37,013 nt of DNA, taken from IMG/VR virus record IMGVR_UViG_3300023181_000021, positions 1-37,013 of that record. One strand, written 5' to 3'. The position numbers and the translations under genes are program-made. This document shows, in pieces, positions 8,816 to 15,226 of this stretch. The notes beneath the pieces are model-generated. The model searched no databases. It was not told where the DNA came from and saw only the letters and a list, made by a program, of their open reading frames with translations. Positions within the stretch are counted from its first letter, which is position 1. Each line of letters opens with the position of its first letter. Source of the DNA: a virus.

Positions 8816-8980
8816 ATGTCTATCATGGAACATCTCGATAATACACAAGATACAATTCCTACACTTAATGAAGAGCAAACGCGTCTGCTAGGCTCACTTG
8901 GTTTATATGATTGCTCTTTAGATATATACGAAAGCCAACCACACACCGACTCTATCTGGGTGGTGAGAAGCAACAACTGA
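8816..8980 (+). CDS. Small hypothetical protein (54 aa)
   Basis: ATG 8816 to TGA 8980, acidic and soluble (MSIMEHLDNTQD at the start, WVVRSNN at the end). It lies two bases before the next start, so it probably belongs to the 8816-9676 operon. The RBS is weak (ACGAGCATACT). Function unknown. Confidence 0.5.
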   Translation: MSIMEHLDNTQDTIPTLNEEQTRLLGSLGLYDCSLDIYESQPHTDSIWVVRSNN

Positions 8981-8981
8981 C

Positions 8982-9356
8982 ATGGAACAAGGCGTAAACC
9001 TCCATCATTTGTATTTCGAGAGAAAAAGATGGAATGCCCTGCGCCTTAGTAATCAAATACGCAACATAGACAGGTCAAAAGTTGTACTGCCTATTGAACT
9101 GCACCGCGAATTACATGCTAATACGTCACCAATCGACGTTCCTAGCGCGTTTGTAGCGAGAATTGGCCTAGAACGCATTCTGAGTAGGAAACGCTCATGG
9201 AAGGCCTTAGACGTTGCCAAGGACTCAGAAGAGTTTATGCGTAATGTTGGAGAAAATTATCATGATGACGCCTTACATATTGCAGACAAACTTTCAGAAC
9301 AAATACCATATATTCAATTAGGCGTAGACAGTTTAAAACGGAGACATATATCATGA
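8982..9356 (+). CDS. HHLYF-motif protein, possible HNH-like fold
   Basis: 124 residues beginning MEQGVNLHHLYFERKRW and then VVLPIELHRELHA. The spacing of the HH pair and the later HRELH recalls short HNH-like proteins that I associate, from memory, with Saccharibacteria and related genomes, but the full catalytic set is not obvious. The second half is helical and acidic. It starts one base after the previous stop and overlaps the next gene by ATGA. Confidence 0.55.
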   Translation: MEQGVNLHHLYFERKRWNALRLSNQIRNIDRSKVVLPIELHRELHANTSPIDVPSAFVARIGLERILSRKRSWKALDVAKDSEEFMRNVGENYHDDALHIADKLSEQIPYIQLGVDSLKRRHIS

Positions 9357-9676
9357 GTGAAAGAGAAGTACTCGCAACAGTTAACGCGGGCGGTGAAAGA
9401 TTTGAGGCTACAAAAGAAAACTTAAGTGTATTTCGTCATATAGGGAAATACGCCCTGTACAATCATTGCTTCCTCGAGATTAATGGTAACCAGGGAATTT
9501 ATATTTGGGCAGAAATGGAAGGTCATGACGACCTAGCTAGTGTAGCTGTAGAGAACGAATGCGCCCTTCACCTTAACATACAAGAAGTGGCAGATGTAGA
9601 CCGTAAGGCGTTTGAGAAGCAGGCTATTAAAGCTTTTAGTATACCTGATTCTTTGCCAGATGATTTTGAAGCATAA
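9353..9676 (+). CDS. Hypothetical protein (107 aa)
   Basis: A soluble alpha/beta protein (LSVFRHIGKYALYNH, GIYIWAEMEGHDD) without recognised motifs; ATGA overlap with the upstream gene. It is the last plus-strand gene before the convergent terminator at 9682-9718. Confidence 0.6.
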   Translation: MSEREVLATVNAGGERFEATKENLSVFRHIGKYALYNHCFLEINGNQGIYIWAEMEGHDDLASVAVENECALHLNIQEVADVDRKAFEKQAIKAFSIPDSLPDDFEA

Positions 9677-9681
9677 AATAA

Positions 9682-9718
9682 AGAAACTCGCTATACGCAA
9701 TGTATTTGGCGAGTTTCT
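9682..9718. terminator. Bidirectional terminator between convergent operons
   Basis: AGAAACTCGC (9682-9691) pairs perfectly with GCGAGTTTCT (9709-9718). On the minus strand the stem is followed by TTATTTTA, so it serves mainly the minus-strand membrane-protein operon. It also ends the plus-strand operon. Confidence 0.75.
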
Positions 9719-9765
9719 GAGGGCTACATTTGCTAAACCTACCATGTAAGAGATGTGTACTGAAA

Positions 9766-9915
9766 TCATACCCTATTTCTTCGATTGTAGATATAAGAAG
9801 CTACAGCAACAGCAAAGATAACCGCAGCTACAATAACAATAGCTTCAAATGCTACCTTCAAGAGTGAAGCACCAAATAGCCACACAACTAATATGACGAG
9901 GATAATCCAAGGCAT
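9766..9915 (-). CDS. Small two-span membrane protein (49 aa)
   Basis: Read on the minus strand from ATG at 9915 to TGA at 9766-9768. MPWIILVILVVWLFGASLL and AIVIVAAVIFAVAVASYIY are two hydrophobic spans; the end is NRRNRV, which would stay in the cytoplasm. The general look recalls very small lmo0937-type membrane proteins. The ATG overlaps the TAA of the upstream minus-strand gene (TAATG). It could be a second holin or pinholin, but this is only inferred from size and topology. Confidence 0.55.
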   Translation of the reverse strand: MPWIILVILVVWLFGASLLKVAFEAIVIVAAVIFAVAVASYIYNRRNRV

Positions 9916-10109
9916 TAGAGAGTCTTACCTGTAATAAAGTACACGACTCCGGCAATAAGACCGACAATACCACTCACACCCTGTATAAACGCTCCTATTG
10001 GTTGTGCGCCTGGAATAAGAGCAATAATAAGTCCAATAAGGAATACTACTCCCCAGGTAACTACACCTACTACAATTGATAGAATGATTCGAGATAGTGT
10101 TGAACGCAT
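9915..10109 (-). CDS. Small two-span membrane protein (64 aa)
   Basis: Minus-strand ATG at 10107-10109 preceded by a strong AGGAGAATAAC. Two hydrophobic segments (IILSIVVGVVTWGVVFLIG and GVSGIVGLIAGVVYFITG) separated by a Pro-containing turn. First gene of a two-gene minus-strand operon that runs against the rest of the genome. Function unknown; a holin-like, antiholin-like or superinfection role is possible. Confidence 0.7.
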   Translation of the reverse strand: MRSTLSRIILSIVVGVVTWGVVFLIGLIIALIPGAQPIGAFIQGVSGIVGLIAGVVYFITGKTL

Positions 10110-10136
10110 GTTATTCTCCTGATGTTTTCTGTAGAT

Positions 10137-10142
10137 ATTTTA
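10137..10142 (-). promoter_or_regulatory. Extended -10 promoter for the minus-strand membrane operon
   Basis: Minus strand reads TGT-TAAAAT (TG at 10144-10145, -10 at 10137-10142), about 30 bases before the 10109 start. No clear -35. Confidence 0.4.
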
Positions 10143-10149
10143 ACACACA

Positions 10150-10640
10150 CTGCCCCCCTTCCGTAGCTAACAGACTAGAGCAGAGCGAGCCAGTTACAAT
10201 TGCTTTCTAAGACCGTTCCTTTTCCTGAGTACTTAGGTGAAAGCTTCCCGAACACTTGATAACATCGCATAGACCAGGTTGACGTAAAAGGGGGCAATGT
10301 ATCAGAGCCTGGATTTAACGTTACCATCAAGTTCGATTAGTCATTACCTTGGCATGCTTTGCAGGGGTTACGGCGTATGACAACAGTTTTATTAAAAGAC
10401 ATGTGGCAACCACACAACTGGTGACTCTCCGGAAGCCCCAAGCTAATCTGGTTATGTGGTGTCAACTATCTTTTAATTGTTATAGACAATGCGCAGTGGT
10501 CTTAGGATAATAGCTGGTGATTAGTTACTCGTACCGCTAATCATTCCTGGCTCCCCATTATGTACACTAAGAGCTACCTAATGCCTTATTGGTTTATCTA
10601 TTACCCACCGAGTAAAACCACTTAGTATTACCTATAACAT
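10150..10640 (-). ncRNA. Gene-free stem-loop-rich stretch, candidate large structured RNA
   Basis: I see no credible ORF here. Several long-range complementary segments are visible: 10249-10260 with 10326-10335 (CGAA/TTCG and CTTGAT/ATCAAG around a 2-base bulge), enclosing CCAGG 10274-10278 with CCTGG 10308-10312; 10391-10399 with 10469-10477 (ATTAAAAGA/TCTTTTAAT), enclosing 10409-10421 with 10448-10460; and TGATTAG 10518-10524 with CTAATCA 10537-10543. The minus strand is favoured because TTTACA-18-TATGTT lies just upstream in that direction and the membrane operon lies downstream. Size and setting recall large ornate phage RNAs such as ROOL or GOLLD, but homology is not claimed. It could also be a replication origin. 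Confidence 0.35.
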
Positions 10641-10665
10641 AGACTGTAAACTATTTTATTGTAAA
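10636..10665 (-). promoter_or_regulatory. Possible minus-strand promoter upstream of the structured region
   Basis: Minus strand TTTACA (10660-10665), 18 bases, TATGTT (10636-10641). A second TTTACA lies at 10645-10650. Divergent from the plus-strand promoter at 10671. Confidence 0.3.
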
Positions 10666-10670
10666 AGTAT

Positions 10671-10697
10671 TTGCATATCAAACATAAGTGCTATAAT
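10671..10697 (+). promoter_or_regulatory. Plus-strand extended -10 promoter of a very short transcript
   Basis: TTGCAT (10671-10676) and TG-C-TATAAT (TG 10689-10690, -10 10692-10697). The -10 is a perfect consensus with extension; the 15-base spacer is short. A strong terminator begins only about 22 bases after the -10. Confidence 0.55.
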
Positions 10698-10704
10698 GAA
10701 AGTA

Positions 10705-10718
10705 GCAATGAGAAACCA
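10705..10718 (+). repeat. Direct repeat GCAATGAGAAACCA, copy 1
   Basis: 14 bases identical to 10776-10789, 71 bases apart. Copy 1 is at the predicted 5' end of the short RNA started by the 10692 box, immediately before the terminator stem. Confidence 0.7.
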
Positions 10719-10749
10719 GCCCGCCGTATTTGGCGGGTATTTCTTTGTT
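10719..10749 (+). terminator. Strong intrinsic terminator close to a promoter
   Basis: CCCGCC (10720-10725) and GGCGGG (10732-10737) with a 6-base loop GTATTT, then TATTTCTTTGTTT. Promoter, about 20 bases and terminator form a tiny transcription unit of roughly 45 bases. Confidence 0.75.
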
Positions 10750-10775
10750 TAAAATACCCCCTACTCTGATTCGTC

Positions 10776-10789
10776 GCAATGAGAAACCA
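10776..10789 (+). repeat. Direct repeat GCAATGAGAAACCA, copy 2
   Basis: Second exact copy of the 14-base repeat, beyond the terminator, with no promoter of its own that I can see. Confidence 0.7.
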
Positions 10790-10840
10790 TTTCAGTTATA
10801 TCTATATTACTCCTAATTCCGCTTATGTACAACCACAAAA

Positions 10841-10866
10841 AATACTCCCGAGGTTATGGGAGTATT
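10841..10866 (-). terminator. Terminator of the minus-strand 118-aa gene
   Basis: AATACTCCC (10841-10849) pairs with GGGAGTATT (10858-10866), a 9-bp perfect stem. On the minus strand the stem runs into TTTTTTGTGG, a typical U-tract. It lies about 170 bases downstream of the minus-strand gene 11037-11393. Confidence 0.75.
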
Positions 10867-10867
10867 A

Positions 10868-11036
10868 ATGTTTATTTAGAAAGTGTAACCTCATAAGAGG
10901 TAAACCATTTGAAAGGTGAGGTGCGAATCTTCCGCGTGGAGTACGTACTGTTTAACGTGGAGAAGATTATGGCCTGATAATAGCACTAGCGTGATAGTTT
11001 GTATAGTACATTTAAAACCACGGCCAAGTTGGTTAA
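10868..11036. other. 3' noncoding stretch with further stem-loops
   Basis: No ORF. ACCTC/GAGGT around ATAA (near 10890) and AATCTTC (near 10927) with GAAGATT (near 10965) can pair. Read on the minus strand it would be the 3' untranslated region of the 118-aa gene. Confidence 0.35.
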
Positions 11037-11393
11037 TTATTCTTCGTCACTAGTCCAATAGATTATATTGGCTTTATCTTTTTCGTCTTTGGCTTCCTCC
11101 TCTATTACGAGAATTTTAGCTCCATCTGCATATCTGTAATTACGATATCCTATGCTTGAGTATTCGTTATCAAGCCATTGGCGAGTACGTTGTTTTATTT
11201 CGGATTTCATAGCTTCCCGAAACTGTGTATCGCTATTTAGGTCCATTAGATGTAACAATGAGCCTAACAGATTGTCAAGTTCTGCATGACTTATAGGGAC
11301 ATATACACCTTGAGGGTCTTCACTATTAATTTCGATTAAAGGTCGTCTTTGACTAAAATCTTCTACAAATGCTGCGTCTTTTGCTTTGTTCAT
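11037..11393 (-). CDS. Minus-strand hypothetical protein (118 aa)
   Basis: An acidic soluble protein (LIEINSEDPQGVYVPISHAE at residues about 19-38, end IIYWTSDEE). RBS-like GAAAGAATAAGAAT before the ATG. It has its own extended -10 promoter (minus strand, 11442-11447) and its own terminator (10841-10866), and faces away from the early operon that starts at 11620. Such a divergent gene is often a regulator, but no HTH or other DNA-binding motif is visible. Function unknown. Confidence 0.65.
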   Translation of the reverse strand: MNKAKDAAFVEDFSQRRPLIEINSEDPQGVYVPISHAELDNLLGSLLHLMDLNSDTQFREAMKSEIKQRTRQWLDNEYSSIGYRNYRYADGAKILVIEEEAKDEKDKANIIYWTSDEE

Positions 11394-11441
11394 ATTCTTA
11401 TTCTTTCTTCACTTGGCCGTAGATGTAAATGTACTACCTAG

Positions 11442-11447
11442 ATAATA
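11442..11447 (-). promoter_or_regulatory. Extended -10 promoter of the 118-aa gene
   Basis: Minus strand TG-G-TATTAT (TG at 11449-11450). The expected -35 position (about 11465-11470) lies inside the inverted repeat at 11461-11485. Confidence 0.4.
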
Positions 11448-11460
11448 CCACAAAATAAAT

Positions 11461-11485
11461 AGACATGCGGTGGGCGTGCATGTCT
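11461..11485. promoter_or_regulatory. Inverted repeat, possible operator
   Basis: AGACATGC (11461-11468) and GCATGTCT (11478-11485) form a perfect 8-bp inverted repeat with a 9-base centre, over the -35 zone of the minus promoter and between two divergent transcription units. ACTGGG (11491) and CCCAGT (11528-11533) form an outer pair. Confidence 0.4.
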
Positions 11486-11563
11486 AAGTAACTGGGCAAG
11501 GATTCATCAATGAAAATGTAAGAATAACCCAGTCGGAATCAGTGTAACAGATGAAAAGTATAT

Positions 11564-11592
11564 TTGCAATCTCAACACGACTGTGCTACAAT
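11564..11592 (+). promoter_or_regulatory. Early promoter P-early1 (AACACGACT group)
   Basis: TTGCAA (11564-11569), 17 bases, TG-C-TACAAT (-10 at 11587-11592). The spacer contains TCAACACGACTGTGCTA, nearly identical to spacers at 17083 and 33540. Drives the early operon from 11620. Confidence 0.7.
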
Positions 11593-11619
11593 TAGAGTAG
11601 ATTAAAGAAAGGAATATCA

Positions 11620-11784
11620 ATGAAGAAAGATGGCTTAGAAGTATTTGAAGAAACCAAGAGAACTAATATTGAAAATCTATTAGTTAATTGGTGCAATAAT
11701 AACAGTGTAGTTTTAGACACCGAACAATTACACTCACTATTATATGGTGTTGTACCGTCAATATTAGAGGAGATTAGGAAATGA
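11620..11784 (+). CDS. Early small protein (54 aa)
   Basis: ATG 11620 after AAAGAAAGGAATATCA; first gene downstream of P-early1. Helical and soluble (MKKDGLEVFEETKRTNI, then a leucine-rich end SILEEIRK). The TGA overlaps the next ATG by ATGA. Function unknown. Confidence 0.6.
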   Translation: MKKDGLEVFEETKRTNIENLLVNWCNNNSVVLDTEQLHSLLYGVVPSILEEIRK

Positions 11785-11882
11785 AGAAAACTATTAATGT
11801 AATACAAGTACCAAGTGTTTATTATTTAGGTACAGAGTTTGGCGAACACTACACTGTCTATCCTGAGGGACACTATGAGTAA
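11781..11882 (+). CDS. Early micro-protein (33 aa)
   Basis: ATGA overlap with the gene before and overlap with the gene after. Short beta-like, aromatic-rich peptide (YYLGTEFGEHYTVYPEGHYE). The upstream RBS GAGATTAGGAA is good. Function unknown. Confidence 0.5.
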   Translation: MKKTINVIQVPSVYYLGTEFGEHYTVYPEGHYE

Positions 11883-12036
11883 AGATACAGAACCTATTGA
11901 AGTAATTGTATATAGTTGGAAGAGTGGAAAAAAATTTACTTGTCAGAATTGTTACAAAGGAAAGTTCGAAGCACTCAAAATTATTAACGAATGTCCTAAG
12001 TGCGGCCAAGCCCATACTATAAAGGTGAAAATGTAA
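11875..12036 (+). CDS. Small zinc-ribbon protein (53 aa)
   Basis: Start chosen at ATG 11875 (RBS GAGGGACACT) rather than the longer in-frame ATG at 11839. Two Cys pairs (CQNC and CPKC, residues about 23-43) form a classical zinc ribbon. Stop and next start overlap (TAATG) with the ERF gene. Possibly nucleic-acid or protein binding in recombination; function unproven. Confidence 0.65.
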   Translation: MSKDTEPIEVIVYSWKSGKKFTCQNCYKGKFEALKIINECPKCGQAHTIKVKM

Positions 12037-12656
12037 TGAAAGAACTATACAAAGCACTCGCAGCATTCCAAGCAGAAGTGCCAAACATTTATAAAAACTC
12101 TACAGGCTACGGCTATAAGTTTAGCGACCTAGGAGAGATTAACGATATAATTAAACCTTTGCTCACTAAGAACGGTTTAGGCTATGTACAACCATTAGAC
12201 GGTGAGAGCCTTAAAACTATTATCTTCCACGTTGAATCAGGTGAAAGTATTGAATCAAGCGTACTCATTCCACAGCACGTACAGTTAGCAAAGATGAACG
12301 AGTTTCAAGTATTGGGCAGTGCGATTACTTACCTACGTCGATACAGCCTCTCAAGCATGCTAGGGTTGATTACTGATGAAGACGCAGACGCAGCCGGTGA
12401 ACAGGTAAAACCTAAAGCTACTAAAGAAGTACGCAACCGTACAGAAGAATCAAAAGCAGGTTCAAGTGCTATGGGCGAAGATGAGAACGATGTACTTGCT
12501 CGGGCTAAGAAAGCTATTAATACAGAACTAGTAAATCAAGGATACCTACAAGTAGATAGCAAACAAGCTTTTATTAAAAAGGTATTAGGCAAGACAAGCA
12601 TAGATACTATTTCAGACGCAGAGCTTGTCGATGACCAGTTAGCGAATGAGGCTTAA
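12036..12656 (+). CDS. ERF-family single-strand annealing protein
   Basis: 206 residues from ATG 12036. The core (YKFSDLGEINDIIKPLLTKN, VLGSAITYLRRYSLSSMLGL, DEDADAAGE) is the signature of the ERF/Redbeta-like annealing superfamily: the helix-strand block, GSAITYLRRYSLSSMLGL and the acidic DEDADA motif at residues about 115-130. Such proteins anneal complementary strands in phage recombination and genome circularisation. The C-terminal 75 residues are charged and variable as usual. A NinG/Rap-like gene lies 2.5 kb downstream, a typical pairing. An in-frame ATA at 12000 is not the start. Confidence 0.9.
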   Translation: MKELYKALAAFQAEVPNIYKNSTGYGYKFSDLGEINDIIKPLLTKNGLGYVQPLDGESLKTIIFHVESGESIESSVLIPQHVQLAKMNEFQVLGSAITYLRRYSLSSMLGLITDEDADAAGEQVKPKATKEVRNRTEESKAGSSAMGEDENDVLARAKKAINTELVNQGYLQVDSKQAFIKKVLGKTSIDTISDAELVDDQLANEA

Positions 12657-12657
12657 C

Positions 12658-13536
12658 ATGAGACTATGTAAAAAAGGCCATGAGATAGCAGGCGAAAACG
12701 CTAAGCCGTATATAAAGAATGGTAAACAGCAAACTTCTTGCCGTAAATGTGCGGTTGAATCATCACAACGATTAAGAGGAAACAAAGGGGACTTTTTACC
12801 ACCAGAGACACCGTCTATCATGGCTCATTACAAAAAACCACTTAAATCTATACCACAGGGATATGGATACTATGGAACGATTGCATATGATGAAACACAG
12901 CAGTATACCCAGTGTCACGAATGTGGCAACTTCTACAAAACTCTCGGTAAGCACGCCTCGACTGTACACGGTTTGAACCCTAAGGATTACAGAGATAAGT
13001 TTAGTTTAGCAACCACAGTTTCATTAACTGCACCTAAAGCTAAGAATAAAAACTTCGAACAATGGGCTAATATGACCGATGAAGAAAAGAAGCTATCTAT
13101 TAAAAGAATGCAAGACGCTAGAGAAAACAGAAAAATGCCAGAAAAGTGGCGTAGTAAATCTCTTTATCACAAGAATATCGAGGGTTCATGTCCAGACCAG
13201 TTGCTAGATTTAATTGATAAGTATGCTAAAGAAATAGGTCGTACACCAACAAGGCGTGAATTTCAAAAGCGTTATGAGGGAAAATTCCTTGGTTCTATTG
13301 GTTTAACCTATGGAACTTGGGGGCAGGCATTACAGATACTAAAATTAACGCCCCAACCGGCAGGATTCCAACGCAAATACAGCAAAGAAGTACTTGTTAA
13401 GCTTTTAATTGAATTTAGAGAAAGATACGGACGCGAACCAATGTCAAGTGACTGTGACCATGGGTTACTACCAAACCGCCATTTATTTGCACAATACTTT
13501 GGTAGTTGGTCAGAAGCTAAGGAATACGCAAAATAA
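12658..13536 (+). CDS. Zinc-finger protein with homing-endonuclease-associated repeats
   Basis: 292 residues, starting at ATG 12658 (GAGG six bases upstream); ATG 12646 in the same frame is an alternative. Residues 3-35 have a zinc-ribbon pattern (C-KKGHEI, CRKC). Residues about 85-110 (CHECGNFYKTLGKHASTVHG) match the Ros/MucR C2H2-like zinc finger. Residues about 175-225 and 240-292 are two copies of the roughly 50-residue repeat ending in TYGTWGQALQI and GSWSEAKEYA, seen next to HNH homing endonucleases. No HNH catalytic block is present, so this is probably a DNA-binding protein, perhaps derived from a homing endonuclease. Confidence 0.75.
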   Translation: MRLCKKGHEIAGENAKPYIKNGKQQTSCRKCAVESSQRLRGNKGDFLPPETPSIMAHYKKPLKSIPQGYGYYGTIAYDETQQYTQCHECGNFYKTLGKHASTVHGLNPKDYRDKFSLATTVSLTAPKAKNKNFEQWANMTDEEKKLSIKRMQDARENRKMPEKWRSKSLYHKNIEGSCPDQLLDLIDKYAKEIGRTPTRREFQKRYEGKFLGSIGLTYGTWGQALQILKLTPQPAGFQRKYSKEVLVKLLIEFRERYGREPMSSDCDHGLLPNRHLFAQYFGSWSEAKEYAK

Positions 13537-13576
13537 TGAACCCTACTAACTATAAAACACAAGAGGAAGTATAAAA

Positions 13577-13813
13577 ATGGAAGAAGAAATACTTGAAGCA
13601 TTATATAAAGTTATTTCGGTCAGAGAATTGAGACAACATGAGCAAGCTAAACCTTCTTACAATTGGATTACAGTGGGTAACGGTAAGACTTATACATTTG
13701 AAGTTAATAACACCACACCATTTACAGATATAATTGACAGGGTTTCTTTTAATCGTGGAGTAATATGGGCTACCGAATATATCACAAAACGTAACCATTT
13801 AGAGGAAGTATAA
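13577..13813 (+). CDS. Early hypothetical protein (78 aa)
   Basis: ATG 13577 with RBS AGAGGAAGTATAAA. A soluble alpha/beta protein (ILEALYKVISVRELRQ; ending KRNHLEEV). No family recognised. The gap to the next ATG is two bases. Confidence 0.6.
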   Translation: MEEEILEALYKVISVRELRQHEQAKPSYNWITVGNGKTYTFEVNNTTPFTDIIDRVSFNRGVIWATEYITKRNHLEEV

Positions 13814-13815
13814 AT

Positions 13816-13947
13816 ATGAACGATACAAATGAGACTCTAAAATTTGCAGTCAGGTTGTTAGATATTGCTACACTTAACGAATGTACGAATCAAGTCGCTG
13901 ACAGCATTACTGAGGTTGTAAAGGATATGTTGAAAAATGAACTTTGA
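13816..13947 (+). CDS. Early micro-protein (43 aa)
   Basis: ATG 13816 after AGAGGAAGTATAAAT; helical (ETLKFAVRLLDIATLNE). It overlaps the next ORF by 11 bases. Function unknown. Confidence 0.5.
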   Translation: MNDTNETLKFAVRLLDIATLNECTNQVADSITEVVKDMLKNEL

Positions 13948-14068
13948 TATATTAGTAAATCCAACACTCCTAGATGACATGAGCTTCGATTTAACTACTC
14001 TAAGACTTAACATGCAAGGATACAGTGAGTGGTACATATGGGCTAAGTGGGTACGCTCTGATGTCTAA
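13937..14068 (+). CDS. Early micro-protein (43 aa), Trp-rich end
   Basis: Overlaps both neighbours, starting within the end of 13816-13947. Sequence ends SEWYIWAKWVRSDV. Its 3' end overlaps the start of the next gene by 8 bases, suggesting coupled translation. Function unknown. Confidence 0.45.
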   Translation: MNFDILVNPTLLDDMSFDLTTLRLNMQGYSEWYIWAKWVRSDV

Positions 14069-14393
14069 GGACGAAATTTTAGATAAAGCTGTTCAAAAGG
14101 CTAAAAATAGCGGCTGGCAACAGCCATGGGTTGGTGATTACTCACATATACAGTACGACTTGATAACTGGAGAGCTGTTTATTTACTGGCAATACAAAGA
14201 TTTTACCCCGTTCGGATGTTCTTTGATAGGGCTTATATTCAATCACGATTTTGCCAAAGCATTATGGGGTGAAAAGATTAACGATATAATGAATGGTGAT
14301 GACGAACTATATGGTGCACCGTGGTATTTGGTTCACTTGTCAAGGATGGTGAGAGAAAATAACCCAATAGAATATTTAGGAAAGAATATATAA
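14061..14393 (+). CDS. Phage protein of the NHDFAKALWG family, copy 1
   Basis: 110 residues from ATG 14061. The start is chosen because the paralogue at 24215 begins equivalently (MSKDEILDKAVQKA versus MTNKEILEKAIQKA); a GTG at 14025 would be longer. The signature IFNHDFAKALWG at residues about 66-77 and the end NNPIEYLGKNI are shared with 24215-24565. I recall similar proteins in many environmental phages, without assigned function. Confidence 0.75.
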   Translation: MSKDEILDKAVQKAKNSGWQQPWVGDYSHIQYDLITGELFIYWQYKDFTPFGCSLIGLIFNHDFAKALWGEKINDIMNGDDELYGAPWYLVHLSRMVRENNPIEYLGKNI

Positions 14394-14609
14394 ATGAACG
14401 AAAAAGCACGAGACACAATTTTAAAGAAATACGGGAGTTGGGAAGCATATAAACTCCAACGCTATCACACCCCAGAAGCCAAGGCTAATCAACTAAAGGC
14501 AGCCAAAGCGGGCGGTAAGGCCTCTACAAGCCGACCATTCCGAGATGTACCAGACCTCGCAAGTAAGGCAGGTAAGATGAAGTATGGGAAAGGCAAGTAC
14601 GGTGAATAG
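14394..14609 (+). CDS. Small basic protein (71 aa), Ala/Gly/Lys-rich
   Basis: ATG 14394, four bases after the previous gene's final sense codon. Strongly basic with an Ala-Lys-Gly-Gly-Lys segment (AAKAGGKASTSRPFRDVP) and a GKMKYGKGKYGE end. The KGG-like pattern resembles small stress-type repeats and may bind nucleic acid. Not recognised with certainty. Confidence 0.6.
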   Translation: MNEKARDTILKKYGSWEAYKLQRYHTPEAKANQLKAAKAGGKASTSRPFRDVPDLASKAGKMKYGKGKYGE

Positions 14610-14739
14610 GCAATCTGAGGCAGAAATCGCAGTGGAAATAGAGCAAGCAGTATTTTCGTACCTGGACTTAGCTGCTATGTATGAGGATATACCTAGTGTG
14701 TTAGGGTTTGCTCAACATTTAAAGGAGAGTTATGAATGA
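14602..14739 (+). CDS. Small acidic protein (45 aa), GTG start
   Basis: GTG 14602 inside the end of the previous gene, with GGGAAAGG upstream. Acidic, helical (SEAEIAVEIEQAVFSYLDLA). It ends overlapping the next ATG by ATGA, which supports real translation. Function unknown. Confidence 0.5.
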   Translation: MNRQSEAEIAVEIEQAVFSYLDLAAMYEDIPSVLGFAQHLKESYE

Positions 14740-15026
14740 AAATTAAAAACCACAATGTTGTAACTGTTTTAGGCACAAAACCTAATCACGTTTTTATTTT
14801 AGATTTGAATGATGATTTAATACTTAGCGAAGATGATTTGCTGAATTTATTTATCGCACACCAACTGTTATATGGCAAAAAACCTTTTGGAGTGTGGATT
14901 AATAAAAACCAAGCATATAACTTGACGAAACGAATTAACAAGTTTATAGGTAATAAAATTGAATATTTAGACCTAGATACGGTACAGGACGTGCATATCT
15001 ATATATACGGCAGGGATGAACTTTAA
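14736..15026 (+). CDS. Hypothetical protein (96 aa)
   Basis: RBS AAGGAGAGTT directly before ATG. Alpha/beta fold likely (NVVTVLGTKPNHVFILDL; DVHIYIYGRDEL). No motif recognised. TAATG overlap with the next gene. Confidence 0.6.
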   Translation: MKIKNHNVVTVLGTKPNHVFILDLNDDLILSEDDLLNLFIAHQLLYGKKPFGVWINKNQAYNLTKRINKFIGNKIEYLDLDTVQDVHIYIYGRDEL

Positions 15027-15226
15027 TGATTGTAAATGGCAAACAAGCACCTAAAGAATATACTCCAACACAACCATACTACGTATTTAATAAGCTCATA
15101 TGCGATGAAATTGAAAAACTGCGCAAGGAAGGTACTGATGCTTTTCCCGGAATTGATATTATACAGTCCGAAGATTTACCTATAATGGTCAACTCAAATC
15201 ACCCTTTTCAAAAGTATAAGTCATGA
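15026..15226 (+). CDS. Hypothetical protein (66 aa)
   Basis: Starts in TAATG and ends in ATGA overlap with the NinG-like gene. Soluble, Pro/Tyr-rich start (APKEYTPTQPYYVFNKL). Function unknown. Confidence 0.55.
   Translation: MIVNGKQAPKEYTPTQPYYVFNKLICDEIEKLRKEGTDAFPGIDIIQSEDLPIMVNSNHPFQKYKS

Noticed and set aside
10705-10789. CRISPR mini-array based on GCAATGAGAAACCA
   Set aside because: Only two copies of 14 bases, no cas genes, and one copy is part of a promoter-terminator unit.
10150-11036. tRNA or tmRNA genes in the gene-free region
   Set aside because: No cloverleaf with a TTCGA arm and CCA-compatible acceptor, and no tmRNA-like ends were seen.
11839-11874. Longer start for the zinc-ribbon protein
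   Set aside because: ATG 11839 lies inside the previous gene with no RBS; ATG 11875 has GAGGGACACT.
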